Assembly: GCA_003762875.1 (NCBI GenBank)
Contig: RIBL01000003.1
Coordinates: 186,001-250,000, forward strand
Length of the DNA stretch: 64,000 nt
Reading direction: 5' to 3'
DNA from: Muribaculaceae bacterium Isolate-110 (HZI)
GTDB taxonomy: Bacteria > Bacteroidota > Bacteroidia > Bacteroidales > Muribaculaceae
Part shown: positions 24,777 to 33,889 of the stretch, one piece after another
How positions within the stretch are numbered: position 1 is the first letter of the stretch
Layout: each line of letters begins with the position of its first letter
Made by a program: the position numbers and the translations under genes
Notes under the pieces: model-generated
The model's input: only the letters and a program-made list of their open reading frames with translations
Told to the model about the DNA's origin: nothing
Databases searched by the model: none

Positions 24777-24796
24777 CTCATAACCTTATAACCTTT
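24777..24796. repeat. Right arm of the S23 cassette
   Basis: CTCATAACCTTATAACCTTT is the exact complement of the last two left-arm units over 17 bases. Directly beside it, CAATTGAGTTTACTCAATTG (24797-24816) is a perfect 8-bp hairpin that covers the ftsQ stop codon. Confidence 0.7.
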
Positions 24797-24809
24797 CAAT
24801 TGAGTTTAC

Positions 24810-25715
24810 TCAATTGGAGTGCTTGGCTGGAATTGGCTTTTCGGAGTGGGCTTTGACGCCGGGGACAGTCTGGCCGGGGGCCACGTTGTCGCCGGCGAGC
24901 ATGGCGTCGATGGGCACGGTCTCGTCATCCTCGCCTGAGATTACCGGCACATCCGGCGGCCGGCGGTGACGCTTGGTGGCCACGAGCTGACCGTTCCATT
25001 TCAGAGTCAGGGTGTCATATTTCTCCCAGCCCTGCTTGACGAGCACTTTGGAGTAGAATGTGCGCAGACGCTCCATCTTGTCGTCGAGCCGGTCGAGCGA
25101 GCCGAGATTGATCACGTGTTCGCGTATGTTGGGTATGAGCAGAATGTCGGTCGGACTCTTGACCTTGATCATGCCTATGTAGGAGCTCCATATCGAGTCG
25201 GAACTGATATAGCTTACCAGAGGCATGAGCGAGAGGGGAGTGAAGGATGAGTCGGAGGGATTGAAATGTCCCTGGACCAGCGGCACATTCTTATGGTAGC
25301 GGGCCGAGGCCTTGACACGCTTGCCTGCGCGGTTGACATAATAGCTCTCGTTGCCGTCAAAGACTCTCAACACCGGCACTATGGGGGTCACCTTGATGCG
25401 TATGCTGCCGTCGGTGTAGCGCAACACGCTTGCGTCCTCGATTTTGTCGAGGTCGAGCAGACGCAGGCGTATGTCCTGGGTGTTGATGTTGGAGAGAGCT
25501 ATACCCTTGGCCTTGTCGGGAAGATTGTCGAGCTCGCGAGCCAGTTCGGCCGGGCTGACGAAACGCCGGGCACCGTTGTCGCCGTCGGCATCCTCCACGG
25601 TGATGGTCATGCCTGTACACATGGCGTCGTCGCTTTCGCGAGCCGTCATGGTCAGGGCCACCACCAGGTAGGTGACGAGCATAAGTGAGAAGGCTATCTG
25701 TAAATATCGGTTCAT
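24810..25715 (-). CDS. ftsQ: Cell division protein FtsQ
   Basis: Bitopic divisome scaffold. A single N-terminal membrane anchor (about residues 5-24, LQIAFSLMLVTYLVVALTMT) is followed by a periplasmic POTRA-like region (about 45-115; residues LRLLDLDKIEDASVLRYTDGSIRIKVTPIVPVLRVF) and a beta domain. 301 residues. Identity rests on the position between murC and ftsA as much as on sequence, since FtsQ is poorly conserved. The stop codon is in a perfect small hairpin (24797-24816) next to the S23 cassette. Confidence 0.9.
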   Translation of the reverse strand: MNRYLQIAFSLMLVTYLVVALTMTARESDDAMCTGMTITVEDADGDNGARRFVSPAELARELDNLPDKAKGIALSNINTQDIRLRLLDLDKIEDASVLRYTDGSIRIKVTPIVPVLRVFDGNESYYVNRAGKRVKASARYHKNVPLVQGHFNPSDSSFTPLSLMPLVSYISSDSIWSSYIGMIKVKSPTDILLIPNIREHVINLGSLDRLDDKMERLRTFYSKVLVKQGWEKYDTLTLKWNGQLVATKRHRRPPDVPVISGEDDETVPIDAMLAGDNVAPGQTVPGVKAHSEKPIPAKHSN

Positions 25716-25756
25716 TTAACTGGGCCCGAAGGGCTGTCAGAAAACTTTAAACTTTC

Positions 25757-27127
25757 TTACTCTGTAATGTTGCGCACGATGTCGGGGAGGTAATTGCATA
25801 TGTCACCGGCTCCGGCGGTCAACAGGATGTCAAAGTTACGATTTTTGAGCGTTTCCACCAATTTTTCTTTGGTTATTAATATCTTATCGGCCGATTTAAC
25901 ATTTCGGAAAATGATGTCGGACGTCACGCCCTCGATAGGCTCCTCGCGTGCTGGATATATGTCGAGGAGTATCACCGAGTCGGCGGCCGAGAGAGCGTCG
26001 GCAAAGTCGTCGGCAAAGTCGCGTGTGCGGCTGTAGAGATGGGGCTGGAAAGCCACGGTGAGATGACGTCCCGGATAGAGGGCTTTGACCGAGGCTATAG
26101 AACTGCGCAGCTCTTCGGGGTGATGGGCATAGTCGTCGATGATGACGCGTCCGCTGCCGTTGCGCTCCTTGAGCCACGACTCGAAACGTCGTTTGGTGCC
26201 CTGATATGACGAGAGAGCCGTGCGTATCACCTCGGGCTCGAAGGCCTCGGTGCAGCACACAGCCGCCGCTGCGGCTATGGCGTTCTCAATATTAACCTCT
26301 ACGGGCACTCCAAGGTTCACGTTGCGTATGGTGCCGCGTGGTGTCACGATGTCAAAAGTTATTGAACCAGTGTCGCGGCGTATGTAGGAAGCGTGAAAGT
26401 CGCCCTTGTCGCGCGAGTAGGTGTAGACCTTGACCCCTTGGGCTGGACGCGGCTTGAGCTTGAGGTCTTCATGCACGATGAGTGTGCCGCCGGGCTGTAT
26501 CAGTTCGGTGAAATGAGCGAAGCTCTCGAGATAGGCCTCCTCGGTGCCGTAGATGTCAAGATGGTCGGGGTCGGTGGCGGTGATGACGGCCACGGTCGGG
26601 GTGAGATGGTGAAACGAGCGGTCATACTCGTCGGCCTCGATGACAGTGTAGGGCGACGAGGGGCGCAACAGGAAGTTGCTGTCATAGTTTTTCAGCACAC
26701 CGCCGAGAAAGGCGTTGCAGCCAATAGAGCCGCAGTGGAGTATATGGGCGGCCATCGACGATGTGGTGGTCTTGCCGTGGGTGCCGGCAAAGCAGAGGCT
26801 TTTGCTGTCGCGGGTGATGAGACCGAGAGCCCTGGCGCGCTTCATGATTTCAAAACCTCCGTCGCGGAAGTAGGTGAGTATGGGCAGGTCGTCGGGCACG
26901 GCGGGGGTGTATATCACCAGAGTGTCGGAGGGGTCGCGGAAAGCGGCGGGTATGGTGTCGGCCTCAGGGCTGAACGAGATGTTCACGCCCTCGGCCGCGA
27001 GAGCGTCGGTGAGGGGTGTGGATGTGCGGTCATATCCGGCCACCTTCTTGCCTTTGGCCAGGAAGTAGCGTTCGAGGGCGGCCATGCCTATGCCGCCGGC
27101 TCCGATGAAGTATATGTTATTCGCCAT
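25757..27127 (-). CDS. murC: UDP-N-acetylmuramate--L-alanine ligase
   Basis: Adds L-alanine to UDP-MurNAc, the first amino acid of the peptide stem; cytoplasmic. The Rossmann-like NADH-type start FIGAGGIGMAAL (7-18), the ATP loop GTHGKTTTSS (about 116-125), the EADEYDRSF block (about 163) and DDYAHHPEEL (about 325) identify MurC. 456 residues, complete. 41 nt upstream of ftsQ. Confidence 0.97.
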   Translation of the reverse strand: MANNIYFIGAGGIGMAALERYFLAKGKKVAGYDRTSTPLTDALAAEGVNISFSPEADTIPAAFRDPSDTLVIYTPAVPDDLPILTYFRDGGFEIMKRARALGLITRDSKSLCFAGTHGKTTTSSMAAHILHCGSIGCNAFLGGVLKNYDSNFLLRPSSPYTVIEADEYDRSFHHLTPTVAVITATDPDHLDIYGTEEAYLESFAHFTELIQPGGTLIVHEDLKLKPRPAQGVKVYTYSRDKGDFHASYIRRDTGSITFDIVTPRGTIRNVNLGVPVEVNIENAIAAAAAVCCTEAFEPEVIRTALSSYQGTKRRFESWLKERNGSGRVIIDDYAHHPEELRSSIASVKALYPGRHLTVAFQPHLYSRTRDFADDFADALSAADSVILLDIYPAREEPIEGVTSDIIFRNVKSADKILITKEKLVETLKNRNFDILLTAGAGDICNYLPDIVRNITE

Positions 27128-27179
27128 GGCTTATAATGTATTTTTGAGTGTGAAGAGGTGTTGACATGTGGGGTGGGGG

Positions 27180-28274
27180 TCAGCGGTCGTTGCCGACGGC
27201 TTTGACTATAAGGTCGACAATCTTGTCGTCGGCGTCGCGCATGGCCATCCGGGAGATTCTGGCCGAGAGGTCTTCGCGGGCCTCAGGATTGTCGATGAGG
27301 CTGACTATGGATTCGGACAGTTGTCTGACGGCGTCTTTGTCGAGAATCATCACGGCCGCTCCGCGGGTGGAGAGAGCCTCGGCGTTGTGACGCTGGTGGT
27401 CCTCCGATACGTTGGGCGAGGGGATGAGTATGACCGGTTTGCCGAGTATCTGGAGCTCGGAGATAGTGCCGGCACCAGCACGCGACACCACGAGGTCGGC
27501 GGCCTTGTAGGCGAGGTCCATGCGGGTGATGAATGTGGTGGCCTGCACGTTGTCATAATCCTTGGCTATGCCTTGAAACCGGTCGGCACCGTAGCGGCCC
27601 GTCTGCCACAAGAGCTGCACGCCCTTGTCGCGGAGTGTGGCGAGCGATGCGGCTATGGCCTCGTTGACAGTGCGTGCGCCCAGGCTTCCGCCCACCGAGA
27701 GCACCAGCGGACGGTCAGGGTCAAAGCCGAGTTCGCGCTTGGCTTCGCGCTGCGAGAGCGGACACTCCTCGAGGTCTTTGCGTACGGGATTGCCGGTCAT
27801 GATTATTTTGTCGGCCGGGAAATACCGCTCCAGGCCCTCGTAGGCCACGCATATGGCTTTGGCCTTGTGAGCAAGGAGCTTGTTGGTGACACCCGGATAG
27901 GAGTTCTGCTCCTGTATGAGCGTGGGGATGCCGTGTTTCTGGGCCTGCTTGAGCACCGGTCCGCTCGCATATCCGCCCACGCCTATGGCAATGTCGGGCC
28001 GGAAGTCGCGGACTATGCGGCGCGCCTTGCGCATGGACTTCCAGAGCTTCCAGAGCACACCGAAGTTGCGCCACAGCCGTTTGCGGTCAAATCCGGCCAC
28101 GGGCAGACCCTCTATGTCGTAGCCTGCCGCCGGCACTCGCTCCATCTCCATGCGTCCGAGTGCGCCGACAAAGAGGATTTCGGCGTCGGGCTGACGTCGG
28201 CGTATGGCGTTTGCTATTGATAGAGCCGGGAAGATGTGGCCTCCGGTGCCACCGCCCGAGATAAGAACTTTCAT
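27180..28274 (-). CDS. murG: Lipid II synthase MurG
   Basis: Transfers GlcNAc to lipid I on the inner face of the membrane to give lipid II. The N-terminal GGGTGGHIFPALSIA loop (8-22) is unmistakable; GGYASGP (about 100) and the UDP-GlcNAc-binding region SRAGAGTISELQILGKP (about 263-279) follow. 364 residues. It is separated from ftsW by 18 nt. Confidence 0.97.
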   Translation of the reverse strand: MKVLISGGGTGGHIFPALSIANAIRRRQPDAEILFVGALGRMEMERVPAAGYDIEGLPVAGFDRKRLWRNFGVLWKLWKSMRKARRIVRDFRPDIAIGVGGYASGPVLKQAQKHGIPTLIQEQNSYPGVTNKLLAHKAKAICVAYEGLERYFPADKIIMTGNPVRKDLEECPLSQREAKRELGFDPDRPLVLSVGGSLGARTVNEAIAASLATLRDKGVQLLWQTGRYGADRFQGIAKDYDNVQATTFITRMDLAYKAADLVVSRAGAGTISELQILGKPVILIPSPNVSEDHQRHNAEALSTRGAAVMILDKDAVRQLSESIVSLIDNPEAREDLSARISRMAMRDADDKIVDLIVKAVGNDR

Positions 28275-28292
28275 TGTTGCTGAATTAGCGGA

Positions 28293-29591
28293 TTAGTTTA
28301 ACTGCATTTTGTTTTCGTCGCGGAGCTGCTCGGGGAGCGACTCCTTTTCCTCGGTGATGTCCTGCTTTTTGTTGCCGTGACGCGATGCGGTACGGCTCAC
28401 CGAGAGCATTATGCCGAAGGCCATGCACGTGACAATTATCGATGTGCCGCCCTTGGATATAAGCGGCAGCGGCTGGCCCGACACGGGGAATACTCCCGTG
28501 ACGATGCCCATATGAAACAGGGCCTGGAAGGCCAGCATCACGGCCATGCCCATGACTATGAGGGCGGGGTAGGTGATGGTGCACCGCGAGGCTATACCAG
28601 CGGCGCGTGCCAGCAGCCAGAGGTAGAGTAGAAGTACGGCCAGACCGCCTATCAGGCCGAGCTCTTCGACCACGATGGCAAAGATGTAGTCGGAGAAGGC
28701 GAGGGGCAGACGTGCGGCTTCGCGAGAGTTGCCGGGTCCGACGCCATAGATGCCGCCGTTGGCCTGTGCCATGTAGCCGAGTATCTCCTGACGATATTCG
28801 CCTGTGGGTGCGATTTCCCATTTGGGTATCGAGTCGTTGTTGTGTCGGAATATGCGGGCACGCCAGGTGGCTATGCGTGACGATGCTTTTTTGCCGTCGG
28901 TCACCATTTCAGACCGTTGGGCCTCGTCGGCGGGGATTGATTCGTCCTCGGTATAGAAATATTTAAGATATACATATCCTGCACCGCCGAGCACGATGAT
29001 GATGCCTGCTACGCTGAACAGATGTTTCCATTTCACTCCACCTATAATCATCATCGAGCAGGTGATGGCCATAAGCAACAAGGTGTTGGTGAGTCCCTGC
29101 TCTATGAGCAGTGCCGAGAAGAATGCTATGACGGCACCCGACCACAGCATCCCCTTTTTGGTTATGCCGACACCGTGAGGGTCTTGGTTGAGGGTCATGA
29201 TGAGGGCTACGAGGAGTACGGCCGAGATTTTGACCATCTCGGCCGGGAATATGCCTATGCCCAGAAACGAGAACGACCTCCTTGCGCCGTTGACATAGTT
29301 GCCGTAAAACATTACATATATCATGGCTCCCGCACTCAGTATTGAGAACAATATGGTGAAGAGCGCGAAGTCGCTGTAATGCCGTTTGGATAGTATCCAA
29401 GTTATGCCTACGCCAAGGGCGAGCATGAACAGGTGGCGCACGATGGGGCCTATCACACCGAGCGACGAGCTGGCCACTTCGCGCGACGACGCGCTGTAAA
29501 GCTCTATCACCGATATGAGGCATAGGGCTATGAATATGCCCCAGATATGTTTGTCGGCCTTGGCGATGGCCTTGGGTTTGGCGATGTCCAC
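28293..29591 (-). CDS. ftsW: FtsW, lipid II polymerase of the divisome
   Basis: SEDS-family peptidoglycan glycosyltransferase with about ten membrane segments. Family motifs include NGARRSFSFLGIGIFPAEMVKISAVL (about 79-104) and QANGGIYGVGPGNSREAARLP (about 275-295), and the loop with the catalytic aspartate SDYIFAIVVEELGL (about 299-312). 432 residues. The start codon is GTG (29589-29591), as no ATG lies nearby in frame. The C-terminal 50 residues are charged and cytoplasmic. It works with FtsI, encoded in the same cluster. Confidence 0.95.
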   Translation of the reverse strand: MDIAKPKAIAKADKHIWGIFIALCLISVIELYSASSREVASSSLGVIGPIVRHLFMLALGVGITWILSKRHYSDFALFTILFSILSAGAMIYVMFYGNYVNGARRSFSFLGIGIFPAEMVKISAVLLVALIMTLNQDPHGVGITKKGMLWSGAVIAFFSALLIEQGLTNTLLLMAITCSMMIIGGVKWKHLFSVAGIIIVLGGAGYVYLKYFYTEDESIPADEAQRSEMVTDGKKASSRIATWRARIFRHNNDSIPKWEIAPTGEYRQEILGYMAQANGGIYGVGPGNSREAARLPLAFSDYIFAIVVEELGLIGGLAVLLLYLWLLARAAGIASRCTITYPALIVMGMAVMLAFQALFHMGIVTGVFPVSGQPLPLISKGGTSIIVTCMAFGIMLSVSRTASRHGNKKQDITEEKESLPEQLRDENKMQLN

Positions 29592-29680
29592 TTTTGGTTA
29601 ATTAGTAATTAGCAATTATTTAGTTGGCAATTCATGTCAAGCCGGGCGGTGAGGTTGGTTAAACTCTAAACTTTCAACTT

Positions 29681-31030
29681 TCAACTTTCAACTTTAAGAG
29701 CATTGACCTGAGCCTTGAATTGGCGGCCGCGGTCTTCGTAGCTCTTGAAGAGGTCAAAGCTGGCGCAGCATGGCGAGAGCAATACGGTGTCGCCGCTCAC
29801 GGAGATGCGGGCGGCTGTGGCTACGGCCTCTTCGATGGAGTGGGTGTCGTATATAGCGGGCACTTGGCCGGTGAAGAAGTCGAGCAGTTTGAGATTGTCC
29901 TTGCCCATGCATATGATGGCCTTGACTTTCTCCTTGACGAGCGGGAGTATCTCGGAGTAGTCGTTGCCTTTGTCCTTGCCGCCGAGTATGAGCACGGTGT
30001 CGCGGGGCATTGACTCGAGGGCATACCATGTGGAGTTGACGTTGGTGGCCTTGGAGTCGTTGATATATCTTACGCCGTTGACGGTGCCGGCCGGCTCGAG
30101 GCGGTGTTCGACGCCCTCAAAGTCGCTCAGAGCCTTGCGTATGTCATCCTTGTCGATGTCGAGTATGCAGGCCGAGAGAGCTGCGGCCATGGAGTTGTAG
30201 AGGTTGTGCAGGCCGTTGAGCGAGAGATCGGCGCGAGGCATGCGCAGATTTTCTTCGGGAGTCTCCACAACGAGACATTCCTCCTCGTCGACCCATGCGC
30301 GTGAACCCTCCTCCTTGCGCTCGGCAAAGGGAAACATCGAGGCCTCGGTGGTTACGCGCTCGAGCTGGCGGCGTATCACGGGGTCGTCCTGCCAGAAGAT
30401 GAAGGCGTCGCGTGGAGTGAGGTTGTTGAGGATGCGGAACTTGGCATTGATATAGTTTTGCATTTCGTAGTCGTAGCGGTCGAGATGGTCGGGGGTGATG
30501 TTGAGGAGCACGGCAATGTTGGCGTGGAAATCATACATGTTTTCAAGCTGGAAGCTCGAAAGCTCGATTACATACACGTCGTGGTGCTCGCGAGCCACCT
30601 GCAGGGCCAGACTGCGGCCCACGTTGCCGGCCAGGCCCACGTTGACGCCGGCGTCCTTGAGTATGTGATAGGTGAGCAGTGTGGTGGTGGTCTTGCCGTT
30701 TGAGCCGGTGATGCACACCATGCGGGCGTCGGTGTAGCGTCCGGCGAGCTCTATTTCCGAGATTACGGGTATACCCTTGGCCACGATAGCCTCGATGACG
30801 GGGGCTGTCGGGGGTATGCCGGGGCTTTTGACCACCTCGTCGGCCTGAAGTATGCGGTCCATGGAGTGGCCGCCCTGCTCCCACTCGATGCCTTCTTCAT
30901 CGAGCTGCGTGCGGTATCGTTCGGCTATCAGGCCCGAGTCGGAAAGGAATACGTTGAATCCTTTGGTCTTTCCGAGGATGGCGGCACCTACGCCGCTCTC
31001 ACCTCCGCCGAGTATTACAAGAGTGTCCAT
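29681..31030 (-). CDS. murD: UDP-N-acetylmuramoylalanine--D-glutamate ligase
   Basis: Adds D-glutamate to UDP-MurNAc-L-Ala. The N-terminal GGGESGVGAAILG (8-20) binds the nucleotide; the ATP loop GSNGKTTTTLL (about 108-118), the NITPDHLDRYDY block (about 177) and NDSKATNVNSTW (about 320) are all conserved. 449 residues. The 89-nt gap to ftsW upstream of 29681 holds only T/C-rich tandem CTTTCAA units (about 29663-29695). Confidence 0.97.
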   Translation of the reverse strand: MDTLVILGGGESGVGAAILGKTKGFNVFLSDSGLIAERYRTQLDEEGIEWEQGGHSMDRILQADEVVKSPGIPPTAPVIEAIVAKGIPVISEIELAGRYTDARMVCITGSNGKTTTTLLTYHILKDAGVNVGLAGNVGRSLALQVAREHHDVYVIELSSFQLENMYDFHANIAVLLNITPDHLDRYDYEMQNYINAKFRILNNLTPRDAFIFWQDDPVIRRQLERVTTEASMFPFAERKEEGSRAWVDEEECLVVETPEENLRMPRADLSLNGLHNLYNSMAAALSACILDIDKDDIRKALSDFEGVEHRLEPAGTVNGVRYINDSKATNVNSTWYALESMPRDTVLILGGKDKGNDYSEILPLVKEKVKAIICMGKDNLKLLDFFTGQVPAIYDTHSIEEAVATAARISVSGDTVLLSPCCASFDLFKSYEDRGRQFKAQVNALKVES

Positions 31031-31065
31031 CTGTATTCAATTGCTAATTCCCCCAAGGAGGGGTG

Positions 31066-32358
31066 TTATCTTATTTTGAGTGTTATGAATGTAAGTACCG
31101 CAAAGAGTATCGAGAGAATCCAGAATCGGGTGACAATCTTTGGCTCGGCCATTGCTCTGCGCGGCAGGCTTATGAGTGCGGGGATACCTTCTTTCTGGAA
31201 ATGGTGATGAAGCGGGGCCATGCGGAAGATGCGCCGGCCGGCTCCGTATTTCTTTTTGGTATATTTGAAGTAACCGGTCTGGATGATTACCGAGAGGTCT
31301 TCGGCAAAGAATATCAGACACAGCAGGGGTATGAGCAGCTCCTTGTGGATGAGGATGGCAAACACGGCGATGATGCCGCCGAGGGTGAGCGAACCGGTGT
31401 CGCCCATAAATACCTGTGCCGGATTGGCGTTGTACCATAGAAAGCCTATGAGCGCGCCCATGAGTGCCGATATAAACACTACCAGTTCAGACGACCCGGG
31501 TATATACATTATATTAAGGTATGTCGAGTAGATGACATTGCCGCCGAGATAGGCCATGATGGCCAGGGCCGCACATATGACGGCCGAGATGCCGGCACAC
31601 AGGCCGTCGAGGCCGTCGGTGAGGTTGGCTCCGTTGCTTGTGGCGGTCACGGCGACTATCACAACTATCACAAACACCACCCATCCGCCGGTCTGGGCAT
31701 ACTTGCCCATCCATGAGGTGAGTGACGCATAGTCAAAGTTGTTGCCCTTGACAAAGGGTATGGTGGTCTGGGTGGACTTGACGTCGGGCGACTGTGTGAA
31801 CTCCGACACTTCGGCAAACTCTGTCTCGGGGTGCTCGCCGGCCTGCTCGATGCGGGTCGACGAGTCGCTCACCGTCACCTGACGCTGGGTGATGTCGGGG
31901 CTCAGACACATGGTGAGGCCTACCAGCAGTCCGAGGCCCACCTGGCCGACAATCTTGAATTTGCCCTTCATGCCGTCCTTGTTGTGCTTCTTGATCTTGA
32001 GATAGTCGTCAAGAAAGCCTATGGTGCCACACCATACTGTGGCTATGAGCATCAGCACCATATATATATTGGTGAGATTGCCTACCAGCAGACAGGGCAC
32101 TATGAGCGATAATATGATGATGACGCCGCCCATGGTGGGGGTGCCCTCCTTCTTGAGCTGACCTTCGAGGCCGAGGTCGCGTACGGTCTCGCCTATCTGC
32201 ATCAACTGCAGACGGTCGATAATCTTGCGCCCTATTACGAGGGCTATGATCAATGCAAGCAGAAACGCAGCTCCCGAGCGAAACGTGATATAGGTCATCA
32301 GTCGCGTTCCGGGCACTCCGGATGTCTGCTGAAGATATTCGGCTAAATGATATAACAT
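31066..32358 (-). CDS. mraY: Phospho-MurNAc-pentapeptide transferase MraY
   Basis: Couples phospho-MurNAc-pentapeptide to undecaprenyl phosphate, giving lipid I in the inner membrane. About ten membrane segments. Key motifs: GTPTMGGVIII (about 72-82), FLDDYLKIKKHNKDGMKGKFK (about 115-135), NLTDGLDGLCAG (about 248-259), GDTGSLTLGG (about 324-333) and MAPLHHHF (about 387-394). A loop of about 70 residues (145-215) between membrane segments is longer than in E. coli MraY and typical for Bacteroidetes. 430 residues. Confidence 0.97.
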   Translation of the reverse strand: MLYHLAEYLQQTSGVPGTRLMTYITFRSGAAFLLALIIALVIGRKIIDRLQLMQIGETVRDLGLEGQLKKEGTPTMGGVIIILSLIVPCLLVGNLTNIYMVLMLIATVWCGTIGFLDDYLKIKKHNKDGMKGKFKIVGQVGLGLLVGLTMCLSPDITQRQVTVSDSSTRIEQAGEHPETEFAEVSEFTQSPDVKSTQTTIPFVKGNNFDYASLTSWMGKYAQTGGWVVFVIVVIVAVTATSNGANLTDGLDGLCAGISAVICAALAIMAYLGGNVIYSTYLNIMYIPGSSELVVFISALMGALIGFLWYNANPAQVFMGDTGSLTLGGIIAVFAILIHKELLIPLLCLIFFAEDLSVIIQTGYFKYTKKKYGAGRRIFRMAPLHHHFQKEGIPALISLPRRAMAEPKIVTRFWILSILFAVLTFITLKIR

Positions 32359-32372
32359 TGGTTGTCCTTATT

Positions 32373-33830
32373 TCATGCGTTTGACTCAAGACACTCTCTC
32401 ACCACCTCGCGGTCATCGAAATGGTGTTTCACACCCTTGATTTCCTGATAGTCCTCGTGGCCCTTGCCGGCGATGAGTATCACGGTGCCGGGCTGAGCGA
32501 GGGCCACGGCCGTGCGTATGGCCTGGCGGCGGTCGGTGATGTGGAGTGTGCGTGTGCGGGCCTCCTCGTCAAGTCCCTCCTCCATGTCGGCGAGTATGTC
32601 CTCGGGCTCCTCGAAGCGGGGATTGTCGGAGGTCAGTATGAGCCGCTGCGAGCGTGCCGCGGCCTCGCGTGCCATGATGGGACGCTTGCCCTTGTCGCGG
32701 TTGCCGCCGGCTCCGACCACGGTGATGATTTCGCCTTTGGGTCCGATGACCTCGCGTATGGCCTGGAGCACGTTGACCACAGCGTCGGGCGTGTGGGCAT
32801 AGTCGACTATGGCGGTCACCCCCTTGGCTGAATGGAAAGCCTGGAAGCGTCCGGCCACAGGCACGAGGGCCGAGATGGCGCGGAGCACCTCTTCATTGTC
32901 CCATCCCAGGAGTATCGAGGCTCCGTAGACGGCGGTGAGATTGTAGGCGTTGAAGCGGCCGGTGAAGAGTGTCTCCACTTCGTGTCCGTTGAGGCTCAGC
33001 AGAGTGCCGTCGAGACGTTGCTCCACGATGCGCCCTTTGAAGTCGGCTTCGGAGCGCAGCGAGTAGTTGTGGCGCGAGGCCGGGGTGTTCTGGAGCATCA
33101 CGTCACCCACCTTGTCGTCGGCATTGGTCAGCGCGAAAGCTGTCGGGGGCAGGTGGTCGAAAAACGATTTCTTGGCCTGCAGATAGGCCTCGACGGTCTT
33201 GTGATAGTCGAGATGGTCGCGTGTTAGGTTGGTGAATATGCCTCCCTCGAAATGCAGTCCGGCTATGCGGTGCTGATGGGCGGCGTGAGAGCTGACCTCC
33301 ATGGCGCAGTATTCACATCCGGCATCGACCATCCGTCGCAGCATCTCGTTGATGGTGAGTGGGTCGGGGGTTGTATGGTCGGTCGGGTAGGGGGTAGTCT
33401 CCACATAGTTGCACACAGTGGACAGCAGTCCGGCCTTGTGGCCGAGCAGACGGGCCATCTCATAGATGAGTGTGGCGGTGGTGGTCTTGCCGTTGGTGCC
33501 GGTCACGCCCACCAGACGGAGCGAGCGCGAGGGGTTGCCCCACCATTCCGAGGCCATATATCCGAGGGCTATCGCGCTCGAGGGCACGACCACGTAGGTC
33601 ACTGCCGACGAGAGCTGCTCGGGCAGACGCTCGCACACCACGGCTGAGGCTCCGGCCTCCTGTGCTTTGTGTATGAAGTCGTGTCCGTCGACGCTCACGC
33701 CCGGCACGGCCACAAAGAGTGTGCCCGGTTCCACGCGGCGCGAATCGGAGGTGATGGCGGTGATTTCCTTGTCCTGTTCACCGATTATCTCGGTGATTTC
33801 TACGGGAGAGATTATCCTGTTGAGTCGCAT
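32373..33830 (-). CDS. murE: UDP-MurNAc-tripeptide synthetase MurE
   Basis: Adds the third residue of the stem peptide. ATP loop TGTNGKTT at 110-117; the carbamylated-lysine region [10 protein letters not shown] near 219-228; the specificity motif DNPR at 402-405, which in known enzymes selects meso-diaminopimelate over lysine, so the wall is predicted to be DAP-type. 485 residues, complete. It lies 14 nt upstream of mraY. No murF follows, and murF is absent from the window. Confidence 0.97.
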   Translation of the reverse strand: MRLNRIISPVEITEIIGEQDKEITAITSDSRRVEPGTLFVAVPGVSVDGHDFIHKAQEAGASAVVCERLPEQLSSAVTYVVVPSSAIALGYMASEWWGNPSRSLRLVGVTGTNGKTTTATLIYEMARLLGHKAGLLSTVCNYVETTPYPTDHTTPDPLTINEMLRRMVDAGCEYCAMEVSSHAAHQHRIAGLHFEGGIFTNLTRDHLDYHKTVEAYLQAKKSFFDHLPPTAFALTNADDKVGDVMLQNTPASRHNYSLRSEADFKGRIVEQRLDGTLLSLNGHEVETLFTGRFNAYNLTAVYGASILLGWDNEEVLRAISALVPVAGRFQAFHSAKGVTAIVDYAHTPDAVVNVLQAIREVIGPKGEIITVVGAGGNRDKGKRPIMAREAAARSQRLILTSDNPRFEEPEDILADMEEGLDEEARTRTLHITDRRQAIRTAVALAQPGTVILIAGKGHEDYQEIKGVKHHFDDREVVRECLESNA

Positions 33831-33889
33831 AACAGCAAATAATTAAACTTAACTCTTAAACTCTGAACTTTTTTTGACTTTAAATTCAT

